In this document: positions 25,682 to 42,777 of the stretch, piece by piece
Layout: every line of letters starts with the position of its first letter
Numbering within the stretch: position 1 is the first letter of the stretch
Source: Zygnema cylindricum
Taxonomy: Eukaryota > Streptophyta > Zygnematophyceae > Zygnematales > Zygnemataceae
Direction: 5' to 3'
Assembly: GCA_037447655.1 (NCBI GenBank)
Contig: JBBHKE010001013.1
Location: forward strand, 184,001 to 248,000
DNA length: 64,000 bases
Notes under the pieces: generated by a model
What the model saw: the letters and a program-made list of their open reading frames with translations, nothing else
Database searches by the model: none
Told to the model about the DNA's origin: nothing
Position numbers and translations under genes: made by a program

Positions 25682-27764
25682 ATCCCTGAAAAACTACAAT
25701 ATAAAACAAATAGAGCAATGGGAACAAAAAGAAAAGAAAAGAAAAGAAACGATCAACAAGGAAAATAAAAGCACCCAAACTCAAAATGAAAAGCACGACA
25801 AATCAGAAAACCACAACCCCAACCCCAAAACAATTTAACTTTTGGTGGTTAATTGTTTTGGTTAGAGTTTACTTTTTCGTTTTGTTCTCTATGCCTTTGC
25901 TTACTTTAACTTGGCTCTTGTAGTCTCTTAAGTGTTATTTTTTTATTTTTTTACCCCTTTTGTATCCCGATGGTTTTTCCATGAAAGTTTTGCAGTAAAG
26001 ATTTACCGTCACGCTTTCTTCCTGCATCTCTTCCGATGACAGTCAGAATATGAATTTTTTGATTGGCTGTCTGTAGACTGGCAATTAGAAACAAATGTGG
26101 AAAAATTCAGTGAGTATCCACACATTACGAACACTTTTCATTCTGGCTTGTGCTTGAAAAAAAAGTTGCATTGCAACATTGGATTTTTTGTCGCGTATCC
26201 GGTAAGAAGTTTTTGAGTTTACGTCAAACAAGTTGGCAGTTTAATATTGAGAAACACTTGTGAGGAATTGTTGTTGTAAAATAAGACATATGTCTCCTCT
26301 ATTATAAGTTCTGGCTAGTAGGACGTCATGCTGTCACATTGGCTGATATGAATCATGAGTTTCATTTTGGTTTTTAATTGCAAAAAGGTTTTATTAAGAA
26401 CCTGGGTTCTGTTTCATATAGTATGGATAAGGCTTAGTACAAGTTATTGTTTCCATTATGCCTTAGTACACGCGATGAATTCCTATGAAGAAATTGGATT
26501 TTTGTTTGTTGTGACTTAAATTTGGCCAATACAACACTTCTGTTTTGCCTCGTGTTTGTGAGAAATTCTCATACATTCATTTTAATTTCTCTAATTTGTA
26601 TCTTCAATTCAGCAAGTATTAGTCCTCACTTTCATCTCCACTTATACTTTTGAGGCTTTCTCATAACAATTTTAAATGTCACTTTATTGTTATCGGTCCT
26701 TGTGTGAAAGGTAGATATATTTTTTGTTTGGTTGCTCAAGTTTTATCTTGACCGCAGATCTGGTAAAGATAATCTCCCATACTTAAATTAGCATGTATTG
26801 TTGAATTTGTGGTTGCCATCTACAATCAGTGGAAAAGATGATAATGATGACGTCTTCTATGAAAATGGGCAAATCAAAGTACCACAGAGCTGATGTTAAA
26901 TGGACATGACACAAGAGTGTGTCAGAGGCACACTATTTGAGCGTTCACAATACAACCTATTCTTTTATAAAGTCCGGTGATTATTTTTGTTCATTTATGT
27001 TTCAGTAGTATGCAAAAACTGAAACTTTTACAATGACACATGCAACTACTTCCATGAACGACAAGTTTGAGGATCAAGAATGACGACATTGTTCTCAAAC
27101 TTTTTCAACAGTTTGAGAAATAAGAATTTCAAAGTTCAAGAAAACAGTGCAAGAAGACGGCCAGCGTTTAAAAAGTTGTAATAAAGCAATCATCATGACT
27201 TGAATACCCTCCAAAAACCATTTTAGAAATTAGGTTTATGTGTAATTAAAAGGATAAGGGTGTGTACTCACAGCATCACCAATCAGGCCTAAAGTTTTTC
27301 CTTGGAAAGTTTTCCCTGGAGTTTTTTCTTTAAATGCCCATAAACTGACTATCGTGGCAGATAAACAGGGAACCAAAGAATCATAAATCTAGGGGCAGCA
27401 AGGTGTGCACGTAGTTTCCCTTTTTAGGGTCTTTTACAGTTTTTTATGTCGATCATGAAGGTAAGATGGGCAGAGCAGTACAGCAAGCGATCCTGTAAGG
27501 GCAACTCAAGGGCATGAAAGGGAGACTATTCGTTAAATAAAAAAAGTATTGATTTGCTTCAAACGAATCGTGAAAAGAAAAAAAAACAAAAAACAAAAAA
27601 CAAAAACCTGAGCTTGTACGGAAAAGGTGTATCAGTCCAAAAATCCGACATAATAATTCCTGCATATAAAATCACTAACAAGAAACTGGCGAGGAAAGCC
27701 AGACAGTGTCAAAGTGATTTGCACACATTAAAGCTGTTTTACTTATTCCAGAAACTTATCCCTT

Positions 27765-27870
27765 AAACCCTAAATCCAACCCTAATTCCAAACCTTAAAT
27801 CAATCCTAACTCCAAATCCTAAATCCAAACCCAAACCCAAACCCAAGCCCAAAAATTTAAACCCTAAATC
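27765..27870. repeat. Degenerate interstitial telomere-like tract
   Basis: Repeated AACCCTAAATCC, AACCCTAATTCC, AATCCTAAATCC and AAACCCAAACCC units resemble diverged plant-type CCCTAAA repeats, about 100 bp in all. Confidence 0.7.
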
Positions 27871-27998
27871 CTTTTCTTGTAAGAAGGCTGTCGAAAAGAC
27901 CAACTAGGGCTCATGCTCATAAATATTGAGCAACTGGTGCTGTCTCTAAATACTAAGTTCTTAGAGGGAAAGGCGTGGAAAGAGACATTGGGACAAAC

Positions 27999-28011
27999 AA
28001 TGGAGTAGGAG

Positions 28012-28042
<31 letters not shown>

Positions 28043-28170
28043 GAGAGAGAAAGAGAGGGAGAGAGAGAGAGAGACGGAGATAGAGAGGGGGTGAGAGAGG
28101 GGGTGAATGAGGGAAAAATAGATAGCGAAAGAGAGGGGGAGAGAGAGAGAGAGAGGGAGGGAGAGAGACT
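27999..28170. repeat. GAGAGA-rich microsatellite
   Basis: About 170 bp of imperfect AGAGAG/GAGAGGG on the plus strand, about 110 bp downstream of the RING gene stop codon. Confidence 0.92.
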
Positions 28171-28280
28171 CTAATGACGAATACGTTATGCACATGGGAG
28201 GGCCTTGGGCCTATTTGTTGACCAACTATACGACACACCATAAACATCCACAACTCAAGTACTGCTACTATGAACTCATA

Positions 28281-31200
28281 CTAAGGACTTTCTCCCGCCT
28301 CTGAACCGGATTCCACTTCTCGAGTACACACGGGACAAACCTGTTAACCCACCAAAACGGAAAAGTATGTCAGTTTCCGTAAAAGTTTCTGGGATCCGGA
28401 GAAGCCACTGAGGTCTCCCATCAACTTATATAACCTGTTAGTTATAAGATAGATATACATGAATGTCTAAATGATTTTTGAGAGTGGTACTTTTGAGAGT
28501 GGTTGATAATGCAAGATAATCGATTTATGAGAAGAATACAAAGGCTTAAAAGTCATGTCGTGCTTAGTCAAACTATGTTTATTTATTCGTTTGTTTACTC
28601 CAATTCTGTCTATCAGGCCAAGAAAACAGAAAGAAGCACCATGTTTTATTTTCCTGAGAAAGGCCCCATTAGCGCTTCATATTAAATTGGGTACAGAGGA
28701 CAAACAAATGCATGCATGTAATAAAGCCCAGCTTTGAAGTTATAGATGAGAGAAGACAGTTTGAAAATGGCTTATATTTTAACAGACAGTATATAACAGT
28801 ATTGCCTAGTTAAAGTAGGAGGAATCAAAGTAATATGGGAAAGTGAACCTACTTTGTTCATAGAAAGCCATTGAAGTATACATTCTTCATGATATAAATG
28901 CCTGCATGGTAGTGTGATTAACTCATCACCTCCTTCAAATTCACTCTGGCATACCGTACACCTGTACATAACATTCCAACAGAAAGTAATGAATATAATA
29001 AAAAAAGTAAAGACAAATTTCTAAAGCAACCAAGATATGTACATAAGTTTTACGTAAAGAATGGTAACAGGGAAACGAGAATCATGCAATTATAAGGAAC
29101 TACACCATCCATCGCTACTGGAGCTAGTCAAATATTAGCATTAACACTTTATTAAAGTTAACTACACTAATTTACGAGTAGCCATGCGACTCATTATGGG
29201 CCATTCAATATATTAGTAGTGATACCAACAGTAATTTATGATTTTGGGCAAAATAAAACATCCTCCAGTTAAGTTGCAATGGACGGTGCACTTGTTCCTA
29301 CTTCTGACAAGTAACTCTGAGATGGAAGGAACTTACCCTTCGACTTTTTCTGTGACTTTGTCAGGATGGAGAGAGCGAGGGAGTCGCTCACACGCCTCTC
29401 TACATAGACCACGGCTTTGGGTACCGACAATCTCTCCAAGGGCAATTAATTCCTGTATCCACGGGAGAGAGGCGAGACTCTAAAATTATAAACTTTAACC
29501 ATTAAAATTTTGTAATAGTACATTTAAGGGAAAAAAGGAGACATTCAGAGCTTTGTCATCTCCATTCAATGCAGATTTAATTGCTGAAAATCATACTTCA
29601 CACCAGTTAAACGGCAATTCCAATATAGATAAACCCAAAACCCAATATTAAACAGTTACCAAAGAAAAGTCAGCATTTACCTGACAGCCATATCGCATAC
29701 TTTCTTATGTACTTTGTCAGTTTAGGTGGTCCTATATATGGGCACTCGTCGAAAGTCATTGCATTCGCAAAAAAAAAAAGAAGGAAAAAGGAAAAAGAGA
29801 AAATACATAACCGTATTTACTAAAGCGATAACATTTTGAGCATCACTTACCTCGTATGATAACTCATCAACATCGTCATCTTCTTCTGAATCTCCCACTG
29901 GCCAATCTTCCTGTTTGAAAGCACAAAAAAACAAACAAATTGCTAAAATCAAACTACATACATACGTTTTACAAGTGTAAACAAACAAAACAGTTATGTT
30001 TTACACACAAAGACAGGTAATCCATGGGATCCGCACAAAAAAAAAATCATCTAAAATAGGAAGAGAAGATACAAAATATAAATGCACAAAAACTAAAAGT
30101 TTAAAACTATGGGCAGTTTGTGTTTCGCATTATTGCAGCCACCATAGGGGATGTTGATGGAGAAACACTATAGTCCATCCTTATAGCAAGATATCATATT
30201 ACCGACTCATCCAGAATCTCCAGAATCATGACAAAAAATCTCCACAAATAACTGCCTTCACTTCATGTGCACAAGCAAAGAAACACTGCTAAGAATGCAT
30301 AAATAATCAGGAGACAAATGTAGAGCATAATCACATATCACATAACCCTAACACATTTAATGCCGGTGTGACTCTAAGAAAGATAACTGATAACATACAT
30401 GCGAATCTTGGAGGTCGTTTTCACTATCCACATCCGTGTTTTGAGGGAAATTATCTGCACATTCAAACAAATAAAAGTTGATTTCAGTATCCTCAAGTCA
30501 AACAGTGACAAGTTCCTATCGCCTTCATGTATTTGATTTGCCTGCATAACAACCAGTCAACTACCTGTCTGGCTACCACCTGACTTCTCTTACCAGTCAC
30601 ATCAAATTCCCACTCAAGCTTAGACAGGAATTGTAGAATTAGCAATCCACTCTAATCTGAATAGAGATACATAAAGCAAATCCACAAGCATGCTGACCTC
30701 CCATGTTTTCGGACACTAGTTCATAACTGTTCATACGGTTATAATAACGTCCAGTTCAAAGAGCTTAGATGGTGACAGACTTCACTCACATGCAATATCA
30801 TAAATATTGGCCAGTTAGTCAAACATACCAAAGCGTATGCCCGCTAGAGCCATCAAATGCCTGGTGGTCTCCCTGTACTCTTCTTCCTGAAGGGCACGTG
30901 CAAAATCTTCGTCACTCAAAACTGTCGATTCATTATTCACAACATCACTCCCAGTGTTGTAAGCATCCTCAGCCCCTCTTCTAACGGAAGTGGGAAAGGC
31001 AGAACTTCCCGCCCCTCCCTCGCTTCTGCTATTTTTTCCAGACTGTACTTCAGCACTCTCCAAAGATCTGCCATTTGCTGCATGTTCTCCGTTATAAATC
31101 TCAAGCTCGTCATCATCCAGATGATGATGATCATCTGAAAAACTCCCGGATGAGCTGCGACTAAAATCGCCCGTACTTTGTTCAGATCTCACACTTCCTG

Positions 31201-32060
31201 CCCGACCTCTGTTGATTTCATGAAGTAGCATGCGCCTCTCCTGCCAAGGAAGAAATAAAGAAACACCTGAAATTTGTGAGTTGTACTTAACATAAATGCG
31301 AGTAGATGTTACATAAATTGGAATCGGATATTCCACTTGAGTACGAAAGAAAATAAAAGGGAAACGGATATTTGACTTCCATGTACAAAATGCCCTGGTA
31401 CATGCTGTGAACTTCTTGCCAGAGTACATACACGCAATTGTTGCTATATTTCTCCTGTTTTTTAGCGAAAACCTGTATGATTAGATCCCAGTAAAACGAG
31501 ACTTTATTCTTTGACACAGTTAGAAATTAATTAGACAGTTGGCCACAGAGACTTTTGATTTCGCAAACACAAAGGAAGGCCAACAGGTACTTGTTCTTGA
31601 CAGGTTCGATACAGAACGCCCACAGAGAATCTCCACATGCATACTGAACATAAGGCCAGAATGTTGTTTGAATAACATGTAGTTTGGCATGGATATGATA
31701 GCTTTTAATAACACAACTAATTTAACTGTCAGAGAGATTCAGGTGATCCAGCTTTCAAACAAAAAAAGTACAAACAGAAAAGTAAGGAAACAAAGTAGTT
31801 TGTTTTTATAACCATGAAAATACCTGTTCTTGAAGAACCCTGGCAAGAGCCAAATCAGCATCCATTTGTGTTTCATCACTGGGTGAAGCAATATTTCCAG
31901 TTTTCCCTTCATGTGTTCCTTGATTTGAAGCCACAGTATTTACCTCCAAGTGACTGACTACTGCCGGTGAAAATGAGGTACTTAATCTTTTCGGCGAAAT
32001 CAATAAACCTTCTTGCAAATCTTGCGACATTCTGTCGATATCTGCTCTATGATTAGCCAT
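28281..32060 (-). CDS. RING-H2 E3 ubiquitin ligase, BIG BROTHER-like (7 exons)
   Basis: Minus-strand exons 31824-32060, 30829-31240, 30399-30454, 29851-29910, 29337-29452, 28853-28961 and 28281-28340 join in frame to 349 residues. The C-terminal RING-H2 begins CTVCQSEF, then LPCRHLYHEECI, and ends NKVCPVC: C3H2C3 with all eight ligands present. Before it, DELSYEELIALGEIVGTQSR matches the conserved segment preceding the RING in BIG BROTHER-type ligases. Residues 70-90 (ALARVLQEQERRM) and 190-215 (DEDFARALQEEEYRE) look like two short helical, UIM-like repeats, an inference. The middle is acidic and Ser-rich. Such proteins transfer ubiquitin to growth regulators in plants; the substrate here is unknown. 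The 5-residue core of the last RING knuckle comes from a tiny terminal exon. Confidence 0.9.
29101..29290. mobile_element. MITE family B in RING-gene intron
   Basis: Left TACACCATCCATCGCTACTGG, right GCAATGGACGGTGCA. The interior has GCGACTCATTATGGGCCATT, as in other family B copies. Lies in the intron between exons 5 and 6 of the RING gene. Confidence 0.75.
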
Positions 32061-32494
32061 GGTTGACCACTTGTCCCTTTGGTTGTCCCTTTGTCTCAGA
32101 AAACAACCTAATAGCTAGAGGTAAAACAGCAAACAAACCTCAAAACCTTAGCATCTTTGCTTCACTATGACAACAAAAATAAGATGGTTTAGATGCTACA
32201 AGGTCAAAACACTTCCTGACAGCAATAAAAGTTGCTCTCCTCAATGGTTGCAAGAAAAGTAAGAGAAGATAGCTTTGAAACCAATTTCATTCGAAGGGCG
32301 CCCTTTTCAAAAACTCAGAAATTCTCTCTCGTCGGAATTTAGAGCTCTAACAGCTATCCTTTTGTTTTTTGGAAGTGAAATACTGGATTATGGAAGGCGA
32401 CAGGTTTGGAGACGTTTAAAAATCAATTGCTTTGAATTGCGCAAGATAAGGCGAGTAACGGTCACTCTGTTTATTCGATTATCGCTCTATTTTG

Positions 32495-32836
32495 TAGTGT
32501 TGGGTATCGAGGACCACTTGCCGATATTCGATATGTACCGAATTTTAGGTACCCGATAATCGATATATCTCTTCGATATATCGATTATCGAAATATCGCG
32601 ATATATATCTGACAATATATCGAAAACAAAACCCTAATTTTTTTTTAAAAACCCCCGTACGATTTTTCCGTACGATTTTTCGTACTCTTATTGTACGAAA
32701 ACACAATTTTTGCGATATATATCGCGATAATTTATGTTGGTCCCGGTACGATATATCGTGGAATCTGCTCAATCGATATTCGATATATTGAATATCGAAA
32801 TTATCGCGATATGAAACTACCCGATACCCAACACTA
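32495..32836. mobile_element. hAT-type MITE with perfect 8-bp TSD (copy 2)
   Basis: 342 bp: starts TAGTGTTGGGTATCGAGG, ends CCCGATACCCAACACTA, with perfect flanking repeats CTATTTTG (32487-32494 and 32837-32844). Internally rich in CGATATATCG palindromes. Its ends and much of its body match the copy at 60829-61255. Confidence 0.96.
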
Positions 32837-33019
32837 CTATTTTGGCAGTCAGCCGCCAATAGTGTTACGTCGTTTCGTAAATAAACGTGTTTTACGCTTG
32901 CTACTTAAATCCGGATCTAGCGGAGAAGGTTTTAACCAGCCGATCATGAGGACCTATCTCTCCGGAGACTCCGATCTGAATTTCCGCATATATTGTTAAT
33001 ACGGATATACGATACCGGG

Positions 33020-33266
33020 TACACTGTGTATCGCCTTTTTTTTAACTCTAATGTTTTTTTTTGCCGTTTTTTTGCCACTCAGCTTTTCTCCGTGCACAAG
33101 ATATTCGATCGCATTGGCGATCTCCAATCGGAAGGTAAGAATCTTATCTTTCAATCGTAACCGTCGGGTAAATAAAGTGACAAGTGTGCACGGGGAAAAG
33201 TTGAGGGGCGGGTTACTTTCAAGGTCAAAGTCAAAAAAAGCATCTACGCTATTAACGATGATACAA
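33020..33266. mobile_element. MITE family A
   Basis: Left TACACTGTGTATCGCC, right CGCTATTAACGATGATACA. Inner segments (CTCCGTGCACAAG, GGCGATCTCCAATCGG) match copies at 1-206 and 461-672. Confidence 0.7.
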
Positions 33267-33916
33267 GGAGCTGGGCGGTAATTCCGTACGGATCCCGCAC
33301 AGCATGCGAGAAATTTTCAACACGTCGTCATTTAATGCGATTGCGCTCTATATTCGCATTGTACTTTGTATCACAGGCAAAAAGTGCGAAAACGCGTGCA
33401 TACGCTATTTCAGATAGTCTCCTTTTGTATGCATAATATACGTGTAATATTAGGTCTAATATGCGTATAATACGGTGTAATTGGATACAGATACAGGCGT
33501 ATTAACGGGTGTTCTCACTTTATCCAACGCTTTGTAGTTTTTGCAGTGTAAAATGCTCGTACGGAAGTCGTACTGAATGTCCGCACTTTTTGTTCATTAG
33601 GACAAAAAGCCAGAGAGACAGCAAGCAGTGAGAGAGACTGATGGATTTGAATATTGAAAAACTGGCATTGCCTTTATATTTTAACAAATAAAACAAACAA
33701 ATAATGACATGTTTCAGAATTGAAAAAACACCTTCTTTATGTTGATGCAGTTATTTTTTCCTATCTCTCCAAACTTCTTTTAGCTAATTCTGAAACCCTA
33801 AAGGTTCAAGTGTCTCCCTTCTATCTGTTTCCTCCTTTATCCAAATCTGGCAAGTAGAGTTTTGAAAGTTGGTTCGTTTTATTTATAGTTAATAGTTAAC
33901 TTGTCCAGTTAATAGT

Positions 33917-34309
33917 TTATAAGTTATTTATTCGAGAGATATTATCATCTGACATATCATTCATTTTCAGTGTTTCAATGATAGTTAATATGGAAAGCCA
34001 TTGCCATTTTCTATCATTCAGCTCGAATTTTTCTATAAACAATTCGAATTTATCGTCACCTCCTTTTATTTTGTCTTTGAGATCGAACCAAGTAAGATTG
34101 TTGACATATCCAAAGCGGAAAGTAATTGTCACGTCCCGAAAACATTCTTCAACACCAGAAGAAGTATGTTGACCCTGGAGCATTATGTGGTTTACTTTGT
34201 ATTTTTTTTTTGTCGGTTCTTGAGTGGTCATTATTGTTGCTAAAGAAGTAGCAGAAAAATGTCTTTGCAAACTATTTTGCAAAAAAATCATGAAATCTTT
34301 ATGCTTCAA
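33917..34309 (-). CDS. Hypothetical 130-residue frame (doubtful)
   Basis: A single open frame of 130 codons in AT-rich DNA, with a Lys/Asp/Glu-rich product (for example FDLKDKIKGGDDKFELFIEK). It has no recognisable domain and no splice partners that I could identify. It could be a relic of a transposon-encoded protein or a decayed gene. Its length is mildly unusual for this composition, which is the only reason to list it. Confidence 0.2.
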   Translation of the reverse strand: MKHKDFMIFLQNSLQRHFSATSLATIMTTQEPTKKKYKVNHIMLQGQHTSSGVEECFRDVTITFRFGYVNNLTWFDLKDKIKGGDDKFELFIEKFELNDRKWQWLSILTIIETLKMNDMSDDNISRINNL

Positions 34310-34446
34310 AACTCACGAAAGCTAAAGTGGATATTTTTTCTGCGAGGAATTAGACCAGTAATTAATTGAATGAATGAAACTCAAGAAAATTAAAATTAAT
34401 TTTGAAATTTGCATGTTAAACAAAACATTTCATTGCCAGATATTTA

Positions 34447-35120
34447 ACAAACAGATACGAATCATATGTGCGTAAGCGTCATGGTTGACTCTCTCTCTCC
34501 CCCTCCCCCTCCCCCTCCCCGTCCCCCTCCCCCTCCCCCTCCCTTTCCCTCTCCCTCTCACTCTCCCTCTCCCTCTTCCTCCCCCTCCCCCTCTCCCTCT
34601 CCCTCTCCTCTCCCTCTCCCTCTCCCTCTCCCTCTCCCTCTCCCTCTCCCTCTCCCTCTCCCTCTCCCTCTCCCTCTCCCTCTCCCTCTCCCTCTCCCTC
34701 TCCCTCTCCCTCTCCCTCTCCCTCTCCCTCTCCCTCTCCCTCTCCCTCTCCCTCTCCCTCTCCCTCTCCCTCTCCCTCTCCCTCTCCCTCTCCCTCTCCC
34801 TCTCCCTCTCCCTCTCCCTCTCCCTCTCCCTCTCCCTCTCCCTCTCCCTCTCCCTCTCCCTCTCCCTCTCCCTCTCCCTCTCCCTCTCCCTCTCCCTCTC
34901 CCTCTCCCTCTCCCTCTCCCTCTCCCTCTCCCTCTCCCTCTCCCTCTCCCTCTCCCTCTCCCTCTCCCTCTCCCTCTCCCTCTCCCTCTCCCTCTCCCTC
35001 TCCCTCTCCCTCTCCCTCTCCCTCTCCCTCTCCCTCTCCCTCTCCCTCTCCCTCTCCCTCTCCCTCTCCCTCTCCCTCTCCCTCTCCCTCTCCCTCTCCC
35101 TCTCCCTCTCCCTCTCCCTC
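34447..35120. repeat. Giant CCCTCT microsatellite, first array with leader
   Basis: A leader of about 50 bp (AACAAACAGATACGAATCAT then ATGTGCGTAAGCGTCATGG) is followed by variant C/T repeats. About 34600-35120 is then essentially perfect (CCCTCT)n, roughly 85 units. It is open in several frames on both strands (Ser-Leu, Pro-Leu, Arg-Glu repeats) but is not coding. Confidence 0.97.
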
Positions 35121-35440
35121 AACAGATACGAATCATATGTGCGTAAGCGTCATGGTTGACTCTCTCTCTCCCCCTCCCTCTCCCCCCTCTCCCGTCCCCC
35201 TCTCCCTCTCCCTCTCCCTTTCCCTCTCCCTCTCACTCTCCCTCTTCCCTCTCCCCTCTCCCTCTCCCTCTCCCTCTCCCTCTCCCTCTCCCTCTCCCTC
35301 TCCCTCTCCCTCTCCCTCTCCCTCTCCCTCTCCCTCTCCCTCTCCCTCTCCCTCTCCCTCCCCCTCTCCCTCTCCCTCTCCCATCCCTCTCTCCATCCCT
35401 CTCCCTCTCCCACCCCTCTCTCTGTCTCTCTCCCTCCTTC
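35121..35440. repeat. CCCTCT microsatellite, second array with duplicated leader
   Basis: The leader AACAGATACGAATCATATGT...GGTTGACTCTCTC is repeated exactly and followed by a shorter, less pure CCCTCT array. Leader plus array was therefore tandemly duplicated. Its last C/T-rich bases run to the proposed splice acceptor near 35497. Confidence 0.95.
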
Positions 35441-35496
35441 CCTTCCCCAATGTTTGTTTCTCCTGTCTTCTCTCTCTTGTTGTTCGGTGATTGGAG

Positions 35497-40684
<5,188 letters not shown>

Positions 40685-42777
40685 TGTATATTATAAGGTC
40701 AGTTTAACTTTCCGAGGCTCAGCTCGGCGGATCATGCAAACAGTCGATTTTGAGGATAAAATCGGAAAAACACAAAGGAGGACAGAAAAGAACAGAGAAT
40801 AATAAACAAAACGAAACAAAAAAGAGACGGTATGATATGAGAAAGAGAGAATAATAATTTTCTTTTACAGAGATGGAAGAAAAAGTACGAGAATTACAAG
40901 AATTATGAGAATTCAGTAAAGGGCGGTTGCATGGAATTGCAGGCAGCTCTCCCTCAACAAGTGTAGTGAGCAGCGTCTGGAAGCCTCTTCTCCAAGTGAA
41001 GGAGAAACTCCAGTCTAACTCTAGTTAGTCTAACTTTAGTTAGTTTCAAATTAACTCTAGTTACTGTCGGTCCAACTCTAGTTCGTGAGAGTCGGCATAT
41101 TATGTATCTCGCAGCAATTTCTATCTGTTTTTATTTGTATTTATATCTGGTTATTGAAGCTCAGTCCGGTTGTTAGTTTTACACTCTGTTTCTCTCGAAG
41201 TTCGAAAAAAAATAAGGTTTTCTCTAGTCACGTCTTGTTGGATCGTTGTACATCGATTTGCCCTATTTATCATTGTGAATATTTATGTCTGGAGAAAAGA
41301 TTTTATGTGTGTCCATTGTGACTCTACTTGGTCATTTCCCACCAATAAATGGTTGTCATGTCACTGCAATGCAGAGGAAGCCATCTTGAATGCAGTAACT
41401 TATTTCAACTTTTCATTATGTGTATTTGTTACAGTGCGGCATTTTTTTTCTTTCCTTTCCTATAACGTTATATGTATTACAGGTATTGGATGGCTTTTAC
41501 AATAATTAAACAGCAACCTTTTGTGATATATCCGAGAACCGATGTTGGCCGTTAACGAACGGTGAGGGGCCCTGAAATATCGCTCCGGGAGCAACCACGA
41601 TTATTGACGGTAACATAGGTCTTGAGGGGGCTGATCCGTACTACAGTACGGAAGTGCAGTAGAGAAAGAAATTAGGAAATGAGTACGGAGTTACAGCGAC
41701 GGGGCTTTTGAGAAATTTTTCACAATCCATTCCGTACGACAGTACAGAGTTATCGTCAATAGTTATCAGCCCGTTATTATTGGTAATTCATCGCAATATA
41801 TTAGTAAATAATCGTAATAAAACCCTTTCCGATATTTAGCCAATATATCGATTATCGATATAGGTCAAAAAAAGGTACATATCAGTTATCGGCAAGAGGC
41901 TACCGATTCAAAACACTATCAGTAATGAAACGTCATGCATTTTGTACTAAATTCGCAACCATGAATAAACTTCAGCGATTGTATCGTATTGAATTACACA
42001 TCTTAAGGAATATTGCGCATGAATAGTGAGCAGGGTTTGAGACACTAAGATAAGATAGAAAATATCGTATTGCAATAAATCATAAGAAATTCGACACGGT
42101 GTACACCCTAATGTGTGGCATATTGCTTCAATATCCTCTAATACTTAAGAATACTCGATATCACCAGAAGTGGCAGAAACAGTGTGCAAATGCTCTGTAC
42201 AAAACTACCTTAACATGCCATATTGCCACGAAACCAAATCTCAATAGTGACACCATCTAATTGTACATCTAATATGAGGTGGAATCGTTTTTGTTTTTTT
42301 TTAACTCGTGTTTTTGCATTCACCATATAAAACCCATCAAGAAATTCTCATTGGCAAGTTTCAGTGCATAGGAGCACAAAAACTACCTCTACAACACTCC
42401 AAAACTGCCAAAACCAGCGATTGCAACCGCTTTTTCGAAGGCGCGTTTTTTGTGTAAATTTGTGTGAGAATCATGTAATTATAATGCTGTCTTTGATGCT
42501 ATTTTTTTATAAAAGGTTAATGTGAATACTGCAATCGTCACTGGAAACAGGGCCACTTTGCGAATGATATTATCACTAAACTTTGTTACAAAAAATTCAC
42601 ACAATTTCTAAAACATGAAAACTAAACTTTTGAAACGGCTAGCGAAATCGATCACTTTCCCCAGTGCTCTTAACTCCCGCGTCTTGAAGGTGATGAGCAA
42701 CAAGAAAGATAATTCTTTCTCTTATCAGTTCAACTGCCTACGCAATTATCGGTTTAACTGACTACTCCATTATCAGT
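40685..42777. other. Convergent intergenic region
   Basis: Between the plus-strand unknown gene and the minus-strand RMC1-like gene. It contains short TAACTCTAGTTAG repeats (41018-41080). A diverged hAT-MITE-like stretch (about 41525-41915) has ATATCGATTATCGATATAG and ends AAAACACTA. No gene recognised. Confidence 0.45.

Larger units (their letters stand above)
25682..28280. other. AT-rich spacer with two repeat tracts
   Basis: No gene recognised. Contains an interstitial telomere-like tract (about 27765-27870) and a GA-rich array (27999-28170). The rest has only short, unsupported frames. Confidence 0.5.
32061..34440. other. Upstream region of the RING gene, transposon-rich
   Basis: Holds a hAT MITE (32495-32836), a family A MITE (33020-33266) and one unsupported minus-strand frame (33917-34309). 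I identify no promoter motif with confidence. Confidence 0.5.

Noticed and set aside
30857-31138. 93-codon plus-strand frame
   Set aside because: Antisense shadow of RING-gene exon 2.
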